From NCBI GenBank assembly GCA_000511875.1, contig AZIN01000004.1, positions 342,939 through 406,938 on the forward strand: a stretch of DNA of 64,000 nt. The letters run 5' to 3'. The position numbers and the translations under genes are program-made. Origin of the DNA: Gammaproteobacteria bacterium MOLA455 (GTDB lineage: Bacteria > Pseudomonadota > Gammaproteobacteria > Pseudomonadales > Porticoccaceae). This document shows, one piece after another, positions 28,542-38,766 of this stretch (positions within the stretch are counted from its first letter, which is position 1; every line of letters begins with the position of its first letter). The notes beneath the pieces are model-generated. The model searched no databases and was not told the origin of the DNA. It saw nothing but the letters and a program-made list of their open reading frames with translations.

Positions 28542-31109
28542 ATGCGAATCGACAAGCTAACTAATCAATTGCAGAGTGCTCTGGCAGATGCTCAATCCAT
28601 TGCCGTGGGCAACGACCATTCCGCTATAGAGCCACTGCATCTTTTACTGGCATTATTAAATCAGCAGGGTGGCAGTGTCCGCCCGATACTCAACCGTGCC
28701 GGCTTTGATGTGGTCGGCCTACAAGCTGAACTCAATAGTCAGCTCGACAAACTCGCCAAGATCAGCTCGCCCACTGGCGAAGCCAATCTCTCCCAAGATC
28801 TCAGTCGTCTATTAAATATGGCTGATCGCAGCGCTCAGCAAAAAGGTGACCAATTTGTCTCCAGCGAAATTCTGCTGTTAGCCGCGCTTGAAGATAAAAA
28901 TTTACTCGGTAAAAGCTTGGCCAAATTTGGTGATGTGAACAAAGCCAAAAGCGCTATTGAATCGGTTCGCGGTGGCGAGCAGGTTAGCGATGCAGATGCC
29001 GAGAGCCAACGTGAAGCCCTAGACAAGTACACCATCGACCTCACCAAACAGGCAGAGTCTGGCAAGCTGGATCCGGTAATTGGTCGCGATGACGAGATTC
29101 GACGTACCATTCAGGTTTTGCAGCGTCGAACCAAAAACAACCCAGTCTTAATCGGCGAACCCGGTGTCGGTAAAACCGCTATAGTCGAAGGTCTGGCTCA
29201 GCGAATTATCAATGGTGAAGTGCCAGAGGGTCTAAAAAACAAACGCGTATTGACCCTTGATCTAGGCGCACTCTTAGCCGGAGCCAAATTTCGTGGCGAC
29301 TTTGAAGAGCGTTTAAAAGCCGTACTCAAAGATCTGTCTAAGCAGGAAGGGCAAATTATCCTGTTTATCGATGAAATCCACGCCATGGTAGGTGCCGGCA
29401 AAGCCGAGGGCGCCATGGACGCAGGCAATATGCTGAAACCCGCTTTGGCCCGCGGTGAGCTCCACTGTGTCGGCGCCACCACTCTGGACGAATACCGCAA
29501 ATTTATTGAAAAGGACGCCGCCCTCGAACGCCGCTTCCAAAAAGTCTTGGTGGAAGAACCGAGCGAAGAGGATACAGTGGCAATTTTGCGCGGCCTTAAA
29601 GAGCGCTATGAAGTGCATCACGGCGTTGAGATCACTGACAGCGCCATAGTGGCCGCCGCCAAGCTATCCCAGCGCTACATTACCGACCGTCAACTGCCTG
29701 ATAAGGCAATTGATCTTATCGATGAAGCCGGCAGTCGTATCCGCATGGAAATTGATTCCAAGCCGGAAGAAATGGATCGTCTTGAACGTCGTTTAATCCA
29801 ATTAAAAATCGAGCGCGAAGCGGTCAAAAAAGACAAAGACGAAGCCTCCCGCAAGCGCCAGCAAAAACTTGAAGATGATATAGCCGAACTGGGTGCAGAC
29901 TATGCCGATCTAGAAGAGATTTGGAAATCTGAAAAAGCCTCAATGCAGGGTTCAACCCACATTAAAGCTGAACTTGAGCAAGCCAAGGTCAATCTTGAAG
30001 CAGCCCACAGATCAGGCAATCTCGAGAAAATGGCGCAGATTCAATACAGCACTATTCCCGACTTAGAAAAACAATTGGCCACTGCCAATAGTGAAGTCCA
30101 GGTTGAAAAACGCCTGCTGAGAAACAAAGTTACCGACGAAGAAGTGGCCGAGGTGGTTGCCAAGTGGACCGGCATCCCCGTGTCGAAGATGCTCGAAGGA
30201 GAGCGGGATAAACTGCTGCGTATGGAAGATTCCCTGCACCAGCGAGTGATGGGTCAGAGTGAAGCCGTAGTCGCGGTATCCAACGCTGTGCGCCGTTCAC
30301 GGGCTGGTCTCTCTGATCCGAATAAACCCAATGGCTCTTTCCTGTTTTTGGGCCCCACTGGCGTGGGTAAAACCGAACTCTGTAAATCGCTCGCCGAATT
30401 TTTGTTTGATAGCGAAGAAGCCATGGTGCGTATCGACATGTCCGAGTTTATGGAAAAGCACTCCGTGGCACGATTGATTGGCGCGCCTCCCGGCTATGTT
30501 GGCTATGAAGAGGGCGGCTATCTCACCGAAGCTGTGCGTAGGCGACCCTACTCAGTATTGCTGCTCGATGAAATTGAAAAAGCGCACCCGGATGTCTTTA
30601 ATATTTTACTCCAGGTCCTCGACGATGGACGCTTGACTGACGGTCAGGGCCGCACCGTGGATTTTAAAAACACAGTGATTGTGATGACCTCAAATCTGGG
30701 TTCCGATGTTATTCAAATGCTGGCCGGTGAAGAGAACTACGATGTCATGAAATCTGCCGTTATGGATGTAGTTAGCGGCCATTTCCGCCCTGAATTTATC
30801 AACCGAGTAGACGAGGTGGTGGTATTCCACCCTTTGGCCAAGGATCAACTCCGCGGTATAGCTTCTATCCAGCTCAACCTCTTACAGAAGCGCTTGGCCG
30901 ATCATGAACTGCAGCTGAGTCTCAGTGACCAGGTCTTGGATAAACTACTCGAAGCGGGCTTTGACCCAGTCTATGGTGCCAGGCCCTTAAAGCGGGTCAT
31001 TCAGCAGATGATTGAAAATCCTCTTGCCCAGAGCATTCTTTCCGGTCAATTCGCACCTGGGGCAGAGATAAAGGGAACGCTAGAAGAAGATGCAGTAGTA
31101 TTTGGTTAA
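28542..31109 (+). CDS. clpB: ATP-dependent disaggregase ClpB
   Basis: 855 residues. N-terminal Clp domain, then AAA module 1 (GEPGVGKT near 205), a coiled-coil middle domain (about 410-525, rich in [18 protein letters not shown]) and AAA module 2 (GPTGVGKTE near 606). The middle domain identifies ClpB rather than ClpA/ClpC. It dissolves protein aggregates with DnaK in the cytoplasm. Preceded by a sigma-32-like promoter; the start ATG has GAGGTAGG upstream. Confidence 0.97.
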   Translation: MRIDKLTNQLQSALADAQSIAVGNDHSAIEPLHLLLALLNQQGGSVRPILNRAGFDVVGLQAELNSQLDKLAKISSPTGEANLSQDLSRLLNMADRSAQQKGDQFVSSEILLLAALEDKNLLGKSLAKFGDVNKAKSAIESVRGGEQVSDADAESQREALDKYTIDLTKQAESGKLDPVIGRDDEIRRTIQVLQRRTKNNPVLIGEPGVGKTAIVEGLAQRIINGEVPEGLKNKRVLTLDLGALLAGAKFRGDFEERLKAVLKDLSKQEGQIILFIDEIHAMVGAGKAEGAMDAGNMLKPALARGELHCVGATTLDEYRKFIEKDAALERRFQKVLVEEPSEEDTVAILRGLKERYEVHHGVEITDSAIVAAAKLSQRYITDRQLPDKAIDLIDEAGSRIRMEIDSKPEEMDRLERRLIQLKIEREAVKKDKDEASRKRQQKLEDDIAELGADYADLEEIWKSEKASMQGSTHIKAELEQAKVNLEAAHRSGNLEKMAQIQYSTIPDLEKQLATANSEVQVEKRLLRNKVTDEEVAEVVAKWTGIPVSKMLEGERDKLLRMEDSLHQRVMGQSEAVVAVSNAVRRSRAGLSDPNKPNGSFLFLGPTGVGKTELCKSLAEFLFDSEEAMVRIDMSEFMEKHSVARLIGAPPGYVGYEEGGYLTEAVRRRPYSVLLLDEIEKAHPDVFNILLQVLDDGRLTDGQGRTVDFKNTVIVMTSNLGSDVIQMLAGEENYDVMKSAVMDVVSGHFRPEFINRVDEVVVFHPLAKDQLRGIASIQLNLLQKRLADHELQLSLSDQVLDKLLEAGFDPVYGARPLKRVIQQMIENPLAQSILSGQFAPGAEIKGTLEEDAVVFG

Positions 31110-31148
31110 TTAATTATGTCTAGAAGCGGAATGCTGAATGTCTTGGGT

Positions 31149-31973
31149 TTATAGATAGCCAATCAGCGGATCGCCGTCGGAATAGTCCGACAGACTGGCA
31201 AGAGAATCGATAAATAGATGGAATAATTCCGCCTGTGACGATACATCCAACTTGGCATAGCTATTTTTGCGGTGCAATTTGACGGTCTCAGGAGAAATCC
31301 CCAAACGCTCGGCAATTGACTTGGTCGAATGTCCGTGGAGAAAAAGCTGTACTACCTGGGTCTCGCGACCGGTTAAAAAAGCCGTGCCGAAAGACTTCAG
31401 CGCACGATCTAACTGTCCTGGCAGCTTATTAGGTGCCTGCTGAGGATCAGTTTCGGCGCCCCACTGAAGCATACATACTGTCTCTATAAGTTTGGTAATA
31501 TCCTCCAGTAGACTTATTTGGGTGGGACTAAACGGCTGTGGAAAGGTCAGTCGGCCCATGGAAATATTAATAAATTGATCCGCCGAGAGATGAATAATAA
31601 AACCCAGCTCATCCTTAATCTCGGTGTAGCGAAAGTAGCTGCGGTAATACTCAGTTTTTTCGAAGCCGCAGGGGGCTAGGTCAGACAATCGAAACAAACC
31701 GCTAGCTTGATCGTCGATCGCGGCACGGTAAAAAGGGTCGAGCAAGAAGGCACCATTGACGAAGGTATCAATCTGCTTCTTTAGTTCTGGCGGAGGAATG
31801 TCGTTATACAGGATGAGTGGCTGCTCATCGTGACGATAATGCAACATAACCGCATTATCGAAAGGCACCAAGCTCTTCAGCATACGCACTAATAGTGAAG
31901 GCAGCCGACGGCTGCCGATCTGGGGCATGATGGTAGCGAGATGGTTACTAAGCTCGCGAAGATGGCTGGTCAA
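31149..31973 (-). CDS. LuxR-family transcriptional regulator with GAF-like N-terminal domain
   Basis: 274 residues. The last 65 residues form a LuxR/FixJ helix-turn-helix (GRETQVVQLFLHGHSTKSIAERLG followed by SPETVKLHRKNSYAKL). The N-terminal 190 residues look like a sensory fold with no receiver aspartate, so it is not a two-component regulator. Such proteins in marine gammaproteobacteria usually bind unknown small molecules. Convergent with clpB; no obvious target gene. It and the LuxR-type protein at 33992 bracket an accessory patch. Confidence 0.82.
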   Translation of the reverse strand: MTSHLRELSNHLATIMPQIGSRRLPSLLVRMLKSLVPFDNAVMLHYRHDEQPLILYNDIPPPELKKQIDTFVNGAFLLDPFYRAAIDDQASGLFRLSDLAPCGFEKTEYYRSYFRYTEIKDELGFIIHLSADQFINISMGRLTFPQPFSPTQISLLEDITKLIETVCMLQWGAETDPQQAPNKLPGQLDRALKSFGTAFLTGRETQVVQLFLHGHSTKSIAERLGISPETVKLHRKNSYAKLDVSSQAELFHLFIDSLASLSDYSDGDPLIGYL

Positions 31974-32032
31974 GATAAGCTACTCAAGACAAGAGGCTCG
32001 AAATCGGTTGCTCAAATTAGGCCTCCGACCGG

Positions 32033-32575
32033 CTAGCTCTGTTGTTGGAACTGAGTCGAATCAACAAACATTAATCGAACAGCCAGACAATCTGCTGATG
32101 GCTCCATGCAAAGCATCATCACATTGAGATTGCCTTGAATCTCGACGCCAGAGGGAAGATTAAACACTATACCCCCAGTAGCCTCATTGGTGAGAGTCCG
32201 TAAATCCTTCAGTTCTTTGTCTTTGCGCACCTCAGTCTGGAACTTCTGCAGCATGGCATTCAGAGACAACTCAAAGTTGGGGTAGTTAAACTGCCCCTTA
32301 TATTCGCTGCGGTCAAGCTCCAGCTTGATCGGTATCTTAATGCCACTGGTCTCACCGCTTAGCTCGCCAGAATTTACCGAAACGCCTTGCTTAAGTTCTT
32401 TGAAAAGCTTTTTAGCATTTTCCGGGCTTTGGTTTTTAAATCCGGCGACCAGTAAATTGGCGCCTAGGTTAAAGAGTTTGCGAGCATCGATGTTGATGGC
32501 TTGTTGTTCGGTCTGTTGTTCGGTCTGTTGTTCGGTCTGTTGTTCGGTCTGTTGTTCGGTCTGTTGTTCGGTCAT
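32033..32575 (-). CDS. hypothetical protein with N-terminal TEQQ tandem repeats
   Basis: 180 residues, not recognised. The first 25 residues are near-perfect Thr-Glu-Gln-Gln repeats encoded by six 12-bp units. The rest is an alpha/beta-looking soluble domain (INIDARKLFNLGANLLVAGF... then KIPIKLELDRSEYKGQFNYPNFELSLNAML) without signal peptide or membrane segments. It is on the strand opposite to the following DUF2805 gene. Function unknown; the repeat length probably varies between strains. Confidence 0.6.
   Translation of the reverse strand: MTEQQTEQQTEQQTEQQTEQQTEQQAINIDARKLFNLGANLLVAGFKNQSPENAKKLFKELKQGVSVNSGELSGETSGIKIPIKLELDRSEYKGQFNYPNFELSLNAMLQKFQTEVRKDKELKDLRTLTNEATGGIVFNLPSGVEIQGNLNVMMLCMEPSADCLAVRLMFVDSTQFQQQS
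32502..32573 (-). repeat. six perfect 12-bp tandem repeats inside a coding region
   Basis: TGTTGTTCGGTC on the plus strand repeated six times without change. The unit is a multiple of three, so gain or loss of copies changes the number of TEQQ units without shifting the frame. Confidence 0.9.
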
Positions 32576-32717
32576 AGTAAGCTACTGAGATTGGTTAAAG
32601 TTGAAATAATAAGCGAACGACTCTACCGCAAAGCAAGAGCAAATGTAATAGCTGAGTGAGTCATCGGATAATCCATTGAAAGCGTAACAAAGTATAGATT
32701 TATTAGAAGGTAGGCCC

Positions 32718-33023
32718 ATGGCAGATAATATCGGCGAGCCACACCCCGCAGTAGCGCCTGTGCCAGCAGTCACTGGCTTAAGCGACAGCGAAATTTCCCG
32801 TGTTGTAGAGATGGCTTGGGAAGATCGTACACCCTTTGAAGCTATCGAAGGCCTGTTTAATCTGAATGAGTCTGCCGTCATCTCGTTGATGCGCCGTAAT
32901 ATGAAGCCAAGATCATTTCGTCTCTGGCGAAAACGTGTCACTGGGCGCAAGACCAAACACCTGCAATTGCGCTCACCAGACGTCAGTCGCGGTTACTGCC
33001 CCACTCAATACAAGCGCGGATAG
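32718..33023 (+). CDS. DUF2805 / TIGR03643 family protein
   Basis: 101 residues. The core LSDSEISRVVEMAWEDRTPF, FNLNESAVISLMRRNMKP and SFRLWRKRVTGRKTKH (about 20-84) is the whole DUF2805 domain, a small predicted helix-turn-helix-like protein of unknown function. The N-terminal 18 residues are Ala/Pro-rich and variable. It is followed 13 bp later by the CIA30 protein on the same strand, so the two are probably one transcript. Confidence 0.85.
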   Translation: MADNIGEPHPAVAPVPAVTGLSDSEISRVVEMAWEDRTPFEAIEGLFNLNESAVISLMRRNMKPRSFRLWRKRVTGRKTKHLQLRSPDVSRGYCPTQYKRG

Positions 33024-33036
33024 AAGGCGTTTACTC

Positions 33037-33597
33037 ATGAAAACTATTCGCCAGCACATCATGGCTACTTGCCTAAGCCTGTTCTTGATCCCCAGCACCA
33101 ATGCTCTGGAGCCCCTGATGATCGATCGCTTTGAATCCGACCCACAGCTTCGCTGGTCCTACGTCAGCGATCAGGTCATGGGCGGAGTCTCTCAAGGCAG
33201 AGTCGTCTTCAAGGAAGACCAAGGCGAACAGTATGCTCATATGACAGGACAGGTCAGCACCGAAAATAATGGCGGCTTTATCCAGCTGCGCAAAGCCATC
33301 CCGAAGAAAACCATCGACACCGCCTCTGGTGCCTATCTAAAAGTACGTGGCAATGGCCAGCAGTACTTTCTGCACCTGCGCACCAGTGGCACATTGCTGC
33401 CCTGGCAGTACTATCAAGCAAGCTTCACTACAACAGACCAGTGGCAGATCGTTAAAGTGCCCCTCACAGCCTTCGCCCGCTCAGGGCAGTGGCTGAGTGA
33501 CGTGGTCAACCCCAAATCCATCCGCAGTATCGGCATTGTTGCCTTCGGCAGAGAGCACAGCGCTGACATTCAAATCGCAGAAATCGGTTTTTATTGA
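33037..33597 (+). CDS. CIA30-domain protein, exported
   Basis: 186 residues from ATG 33037; an upstream open extension overlaps DUF2805 and lacks a signal peptide, while this start gives one (MATCLSLFLIPSTNALEP). The domain has SYVSDQVMGGVSQG, ENNGGFIQLRKA, YLKVRGNGQQYFLHLRT and the closing IGIVAFGREHSADIQIAEIGFY, all typical of bacterial CIA30 (complex I intermediate-associated protein 30, a galactose-binding-like beta-sandwich). Function in bacteria is unknown; probably periplasmic here. Confidence 0.85.
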   Translation: MKTIRQHIMATCLSLFLIPSTNALEPLMIDRFESDPQLRWSYVSDQVMGGVSQGRVVFKEDQGEQYAHMTGQVSTENNGGFIQLRKAIPKKTIDTASGAYLKVRGNGQQYFLHLRTSGTLLPWQYYQASFTTTDQWQIVKVPLTAFARSGQWLSDVVNPKSIRSIGIVAFGREHSADIQIAEIGFY

Positions 33598-33991
33598 TCT
33601 GCGTCTAGTTTCGAGCCCGTTAAAACCCATATATTTTTCCTGACTCAATTTTTCGTCTGTGTTGAGGTGCGCATTCTCGTCTGCATAACGTTTTTGTACA
33701 CGAACAACCGTTCTTTGGAAATGGCAGAAATAAAGCAATTCCCTTCATGGAAGGATGGTTCCAACAGTCCGATTATTGACATAATCAATGGCTCAAAAAT
33801 GGCTCCTGCACCGCCCGCTAATAGTATGCCGGTCTGCCATTGATCTAGCGCTTGATTTACACATACTGGCAAATTGCTATCAATAATCAGGCAGGATTCT
33901 GCCCCTGATCCACGGTTACGTGTAATTGTTGAACACTATCTTCTTAAATATGATCTTTCATACCACCATTGTCTTATAAGGATTTTGAAGT
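33598..33991. other. intergenic stretch, no gene recognised
   Basis: 394 bases between the CIA30 gene and the LuxR-type gene. A minus-strand frame (33645-33872) translates to an unrecognised hydrophobic peptide without a good ribosome site. AT-rich toward 33991. No repeats or RNA gene seen. Confidence 0.5.
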
Positions 33992-34858
33992 ATGACGTTA
34001 CAGTGTCAATCGTTGCTGAAAATGGGTTACCAAAAACCAGTTAATTTTCTCGAGGCCGGAGAGCTTGTTATTTCCGAAGATGCAGATGATCAAACCTTGG
34101 GTATTTTGATAAGCCAAATTGATTACATCCGGAATTTGAGTAGTGTTGAAACGGTTGAGGAGTTTCACGCCGAAATTATGCAAATACTTACAGGGCTTGG
34201 GTTTAGCGATTACGCGTTAATCTGTAAGACTGGCGTGGGTACTATTGAGGCACCTCACAGCTCACTTCCTGATGAATTATTTAAAGCTTACGAGGACGAG
34301 GGTTACTGTCGTTTCGACATGGTACTAGATTACATTCATTGCGGGATAGGCGATCCAATTCTCCTGTCTATGGTGACAGATACGATTAAAAGCTCACCGG
34401 TCATGACCTACACCTTCAAGAAAAACGAAGAGATATTGGAGCTCTATAACAGCTACGGTGTGAGTAATGCTTACATTATCCCGGTAAGAAGTACCAAGAA
34501 ATTTAGCCAGGATCGAGGTGTTTTAACGGTTATGGCGATTGGTATGGATGATGCGGAATTCCGCGTCAAGGCAAAACGCTACGGCCCATTATTAAAGGTG
34601 CTTGCGGATGCCATTAGCTTTTTCAATGAACAGAGGTTTAACCACATCAAACCTGAAAACGAAATTAAACCCAAAGCCTTACGTTTGCTCTCCACCATGG
34701 CCAAATTTGATCTTTCACTGGCTGAGGCAGCAGACGACCTATGTATCAGTCTCGATACTGCAAACAAGCATATGGCCTTGGCAAAAAAAGCGCTGGGAAC
34801 AGGATCTCAGGCACATGCGGTCTATCTGGCAATAAGAAAGGGCCTCATTCAACTGTAG
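33992..34858 (+). CDS. LuxR-type regulator with autoinducer-binding-like domain (LuxR solo)
   Basis: 288 residues. The N-terminal two thirds (about 50-210) are organised like an autoinducer-binding domain (FSDYALICK..., YEDEGYCRFDMVLDYI, YGVSNAYIIPV), and the C-terminus has a helix-turn-helix (LSLAEAADDLCISLDTANKHMALAKKAL). No luxI-type synthase is in the window, so it may be an orphan sensor. The HTH is diverged from the common LuxR pattern. It lies 58 bp before the ECF sigma gene on the same strand and could control it (inference). Confidence 0.7.
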   Translation: MTLQCQSLLKMGYQKPVNFLEAGELVISEDADDQTLGILISQIDYIRNLSSVETVEEFHAEIMQILTGLGFSDYALICKTGVGTIEAPHSSLPDELFKAYEDEGYCRFDMVLDYIHCGIGDPILLSMVTDTIKSSPVMTYTFKKNEEILELYNSYGVSNAYIIPVRSTKKFSQDRGVLTVMAIGMDDAEFRVKAKRYGPLLKVLADAISFFNEQRFNHIKPENEIKPKALRLLSTMAKFDLSLAEAADDLCISLDTANKHMALAKKALGTGSQAHAVYLAIRKGLIQL

Positions 34859-34916
34859 ATAAAAGGGTCGGCACAGACTCTGTTTAGATAGATAAAAATA
34901 AGCTCCAGGGAGGAAC

Positions 34917-35414
34917 GTGCTATTTATGAAAGCACTCGTAGATCAATATCAAAGAACCTTAGTGAGTTTCTTTATGCGAAGATCACGTAATGCATGGGAC
35001 GCGGAAGAACTCACTCAAGAGGTATTTTGTAAGATTTGGAAGCGTCGCGATATCGCACTCAGCGACTACAGCGATGCTTATATGTTTACCATCGCGTGGA
35101 GTGTGCTGCGCGATCGACTGCGCAGAGAGAAGGTCCGGCACCATGATATGCATATTGAGTATGTTGAGGAGTTAGCGCGGGAGGATCCAGTAACGCCACA
35201 GGATATAGTTCGTGGTCAAGAACTCTATGAATATTATCTCAGATTACTAGAAAGCCTCAGTCCTCGAGTTCGTGAAGTTTTTATACTGAGTCGCTATGAA
35301 AGTTTGACCTATATTCAGATCGCCAAGCACTGTGCTATTAGCGTAAGTGCGGTGGAGAAATATATGATGATTGCACTTAAGCGCATGAAGGAAATGCTCA
35401 AGGAGCCCCAATGA
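34917..35414 (+). CDS. ECF RNA polymerase sigma factor, FecI-like
   Basis: 165 residues from GTG 34917 (GGGAGGA a few bases upstream; ATG 34926 is an alternative). Region 2 has NAWDAEELTQEVFCKIWKRRD, and region 4 has SPRVREVFILSRYESLTYIQIAKHCAISVSAVEKYM. FecI-type factors are released by FecR when a TonB receptor binds its ligand. It overlaps fecR by 4 bases (ATGA). Confidence 0.9.
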   Translation: MLFMKALVDQYQRTLVSFFMRRSRNAWDAEELTQEVFCKIWKRRDIALSDYSDAYMFTIAWSVLRDRLRREKVRHHDMHIEYVEELAREDPVTPQDIVRGQELYEYYLRLLESLSPRVREVFILSRYESLTYIQIAKHCAISVSAVEKYMMIALKRMKEMLKEPQ

Positions 35415-36517
35415 CCAACGCTAGTGATAGACCGGCTGAGAGTGTTGAACCCGCACTCACCGAAAGCCAGGCCGAGAAATGGTTTATCCGACGTGGCTCT
35501 GGCGATATCAGTGATACTGAAATTGCCGATTACCAGTTGTGGTTGCAGGCCGATTCAAAGCATAGGCGTGCCTATGAGGAGCTAGAAGCTCTGTGGCATA
35601 TAACGGGCAGTTTTTCAAACACCGCAGAAATTACTGCCGCCCGACAGACCGTTCTGCGCAATCTTGTGGTTAACAATCTAATCAGCACAACAGAGCGCCC
35701 TGGACTGTTTGAGTCTCTTCGCGTTCGCTGGGTTCATATGGCTGTCGCTGCTTCATTTGTTATGCTCGCCCTCGGCAGCCTGCATTTGGGTTACGGCACA
35801 AGTTCGAAGGTAACTGTTGTAGGGGATGTTTACGAAACTCGCATTGGCGAACGTAAAACGTTTCAACTCAGTGATGGATCAGTTATCTTCCTTGACACCC
35901 AGACGCGGATTATTGCCGATTTTACCTCTGAGACAAGGCGAATTAATCTTGTGCGCGGACAAGCACGCTTCAATGTGGCTCACGATGCGTACCGACCTTT
36001 CAGTGTGATGGCCGGTGCCGGGAAAATTACTGCCTTAGGTACTGCTTTCGTGGTCAAGAAAACCCCCTCTGATGTATTGGTTACCCTAATCGAGGGCAAG
36101 ATAGCTGTCGAGCAACAAGACCAGATGACAACTATTACTCACGCACCTTCGCAACCTGAGCATATTGGGCAGCAGCTGGCCTACTCTAGAAAAGGTATTT
36201 CAAAAGCGAATATTGTCGATATTCCTCAGTCTGTCGCGTGGCAAGACGGTAGGTTGGTATTTGAAAACAACACTCTCGCCGAAGTGGTATCGGAGCTAAA
36301 TCGTTATGCGAAGAAAAAGATCGTTATTGGTGATCGATCATTGAGATCAATTCGGATGACTGGGGTTTTCAATGTCGGACCAGGTGGCAATGCACTCCGA
36401 GTACTACAAAATTATTTTTCACTCCAACTTACCACTGACCAGCGTGGAAATTTAGTTCTTACCCCGAGTAAGGACATTACAAATTCTGCAGTAAGTAATA
36501 TTCAGTCCAAGGTATAA
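35411..36517 (+). CDS. FecR-family anti-sigma/transmembrane signalling protein
   Basis: 368 residues. The N-terminal cytoplasmic part holds the DUF4880-type region (AEKWFIRRGSGDISDTEIADYQLWLQADSKHRRAYEEL), then one membrane helix (VHMAVAASFVMLALGSLHL near 110). The periplasmic FecR domain contains TRIGERKTFQLSDGSVIFLDT and GQARFNV, and a secretin/STN-like C-terminal end (FENNTLAEVVSELNRYAKKKI). Normally a TonB-dependent receptor gene follows; here the sequence runs into an IS3 remnant and then cysK, so the partner receptor is missing. Confidence 0.9.
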   Translation: MTNASDRPAESVEPALTESQAEKWFIRRGSGDISDTEIADYQLWLQADSKHRRAYEELEALWHITGSFSNTAEITAARQTVLRNLVVNNLISTTERPGLFESLRVRWVHMAVAASFVMLALGSLHLGYGTSSKVTVVGDVYETRIGERKTFQLSDGSVIFLDTQTRIIADFTSETRRINLVRGQARFNVAHDAYRPFSVMAGAGKITALGTAFVVKKTPSDVLVTLIEGKIAVEQQDQMTTITHAPSQPEHIGQQLAYSRKGISKANIVDIPQSVAWQDGRLVFENNTLAEVVSELNRYAKKKIVIGDRSLRSIRMTGVFNVGPGGNALRVLQNYFSLQLTTDQRGNLVLTPSKDITNSAVSNIQSKV

Positions 36518-36599
36518 AATTCCAGTAAGGCGCGTCTATGGATAGCATAAGTTGATGCTAAGGGTTTCTTATAGTTGCTTTTGATTGACGTCAAGCTTG

Positions 36600-36913
<314 letters not shown>

Positions 36914-37080
36914 AAATGACCTCTGATTTATACTACTTTTGCGCTCTCAATCTCGTCGTTATCTCGCGTTAAACCCTATTTACAAGCCATAGGCGTCCTT
37001 GACATGTCTGCAGGGCTGATAAATGATTGCTGACGATTATTCATGACTTCAGTTCACCCTAACGATCAGCAGGTATTCTT

Positions 37081-38163
37081 ATGACGGACACAGCAGCGCG
37101 CACCACCCAGGGACGAGGACAGCTCTATGGTAGTATTCTTGACACCATAGGCAATACGCCTTGCGTCAAGATCAATAGGCTGGCGCCATCTCATGTCGAT
37201 TTGTACGTTAAAGCAGAATTTTTTAATCCCGCTGGATCGGTCAAGGATCGTCTAGCTATCAGTATTATTGAAGAGGCTGAGCGCAGCGGCGAGCTGAAGC
37301 CCGGGCAGACTGTTATTGAGGCAACCAGTGGTAACACCGGTGTTGGGTTAGCAATGGTCTGTGCGGCCAAGGGCTATCCCTTTATTGCCACCATGCCTAC
37401 CAGTGTTTCCATAGAACGTCGCAAACTGATGCGTTTCTTGGGTGCCAAGGTGATTTTGACCCCGAAAGCGGAAAAGGCCATGGGCTGTTATCTCAAGGCA
37501 ATCGAATTGGCTGAGGCCAATGGATGGTTTTTAGCCCGTCAATTTGAAACCGATGCCAACGCAAAGATTCATGCTAATACTACCGCGCAAGAAATTCTCA
37601 ATGACTTCAGTGACAGTAACCTTGATTACTGGGTGACTGGCTATGGTACCGGCGGAACTTTTTCGGGTGTTGCTCAGGTTTTGCGTGAGAAGCGCCCGGA
37701 GACGCAAATTATTCTCAGTGAGCCAAGCAATGCCCAGCTGATTGATAGCGGCACGCCTCAAGAGCGCAGGGCAGACGGATCCCCTGCTGGCAGTCATCCG
37801 GCGTTTCAGCCCCATATGATTCAGGGTTGGACCCCAGACTTTATTCCCAATGTTCTGCAGCAGTCGATCGACGCCAAACGCTTCGACCAGCTGGTGCCAA
37901 TCGATGGGGAGCAGGGCATCGCCGCCTCTCGGGCACTGGCGCAAAAAGAAGGTATTTTCACCGGTATTTCCGGTGGCTGTACCTTTGCCGTGGCACTGCA
38001 ATTGGCCGAGACGGCCAAACCCGGTAGTGTGATTCTGTGTATGTTACCGGACACCGGAGAACGATACCTGTCATCACCACTGTTTGACGGTGTGGACGAA
38101 GAGATGGATGCTGATGAGCTGGCGCTGTCGCTGTCGACACCAAGTTTTCATCTCGACGAATAG
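37081..38163 (+). CDS. cysK: cysteine synthase A (O-acetylserine sulfhydrylase)
   Basis: 360 residues. PLP-dependent fold II enzyme: NPAGSVKDRLA holds the Schiff-base lysine near 58, TSGNTG binds the substrate carboxylate near 84, and GTGGTFSG binds PLP phosphate. GISGGCTF replaces the usual GISSGA loop. It has about 30 extra N/C-terminal residues over E. coli CysK, and the C-terminal DEEMDADELA tail is acidic. Makes cysteine from O-acetylserine and sulfide. Stand-alone gene after an IS remnant; the 196 bases upstream hold no recognised gene. Confidence 0.9.
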   Translation: MTDTAARTTQGRGQLYGSILDTIGNTPCVKINRLAPSHVDLYVKAEFFNPAGSVKDRLAISIIEEAERSGELKPGQTVIEATSGNTGVGLAMVCAAKGYPFIATMPTSVSIERRKLMRFLGAKVILTPKAEKAMGCYLKAIELAEANGWFLARQFETDANAKIHANTTAQEILNDFSDSNLDYWVTGYGTGGTFSGVAQVLREKRPETQIILSEPSNAQLIDSGTPQERRADGSPAGSHPAFQPHMIQGWTPDFIPNVLQQSIDAKRFDQLVPIDGEQGIAASRALAQKEGIFTGISGGCTFAVALQLAETAKPGSVILCMLPDTGERYLSSPLFDGVDEEMDADELALSLSTPSFHLDE

Positions 38164-38178
38164 TGGTCCATCGAAAAG

Positions 38179-38463
38179 CTATTTTTGACGTTTTTCAAAA
38201 GCCTCCAGCTGCTCTGCAGTGGCTGGAAGCTGATACTTCGCCTTCCACTGACTGTAGGGCATGCCATAGATCGCTTCCCGAGCTTGAGCATCGGTAAGCG
38301 CCATATTCCGTTCCTCAGCTGCAGCCAGATACCATTTTCCTAGGCAGTTGCGGCAAAATCCCGCCAGAATCATCAGATCAATATTCTGTACATCTTTGTT
38401 GTTATCCAAATGTTCCAATAGCTTTCTAAAGGTTGCTGCTTCGAGCTCTGTGGCATTGGTCAT
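38179..38463 (-). CDS. DUF1244 family protein
   Basis: 94 residues. VQNIDLMILAGFCRNCLGKWYLAAAEER followed by YGMPYSQWKAKYQ matches the DUF1244 family, a compact helical domain of unknown function found across proteobacteria. Two cysteines in CRNC are conserved. Convergent with cysK, 15 bp apart. Confidence 0.9.
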   Translation of the reverse strand: MTNATELEAATFRKLLEHLDNNKDVQNIDLMILAGFCRNCLGKWYLAAAEERNMALTDAQAREAIYGMPYSQWKAKYQLPATAEQLEAFEKRQK

Positions 38464-38766
38464 ATTAGGTCTCTTTCTAAAAAGTGGGCTTTACCGCAGA
38501 GGTTTCGCGGGCGGTTTTGTATTGGGTTGTTTGGCGCAGTACTTTCGCGTTTCAGAATGCCACATAGTTTAGCCTCTTTAGCGTTCTAGCGGCAGTCTCA
38601 GAGTAAATACGTCGAGCGGGGTTGTCTGCGGGTTTAAGTGGATGCAGGGGTGTCATGGGGAGTTGATGCTGATGTAGTATTGAATCAATGTCGGCAGTTC
38701 AGACCTAGCAGTCTTTAGACGCCGCAATAAGAACATAACGAGTAAAATAACTGAGGGGATCTGCCC
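38464..38766. other. intergenic stretch, no gene recognised
   Basis: 303 bases between DUF1244 and the lipoprotein. Only short frames exist. A minus-strand tail reads TTPLDVFTLRLPLER then stop, reminiscent of a histidine-kinase end, but it is too short to call. The promoter of the lipoprotein gene must lie near 38700-38760. Confidence 0.4.

Noticed and set aside
33645..33872. Minus-strand 75-residue frame with a hydrophobic segment
   Set aside because: No ribosome site, no family resemblance, AT-rich intergenic setting.
38600..38660. Minus-strand tail TTPLDVFTLRLPLER resembling a histidine-kinase end
   Set aside because: Only about 15 residues, with no kinase motifs upstream; chance is likely.
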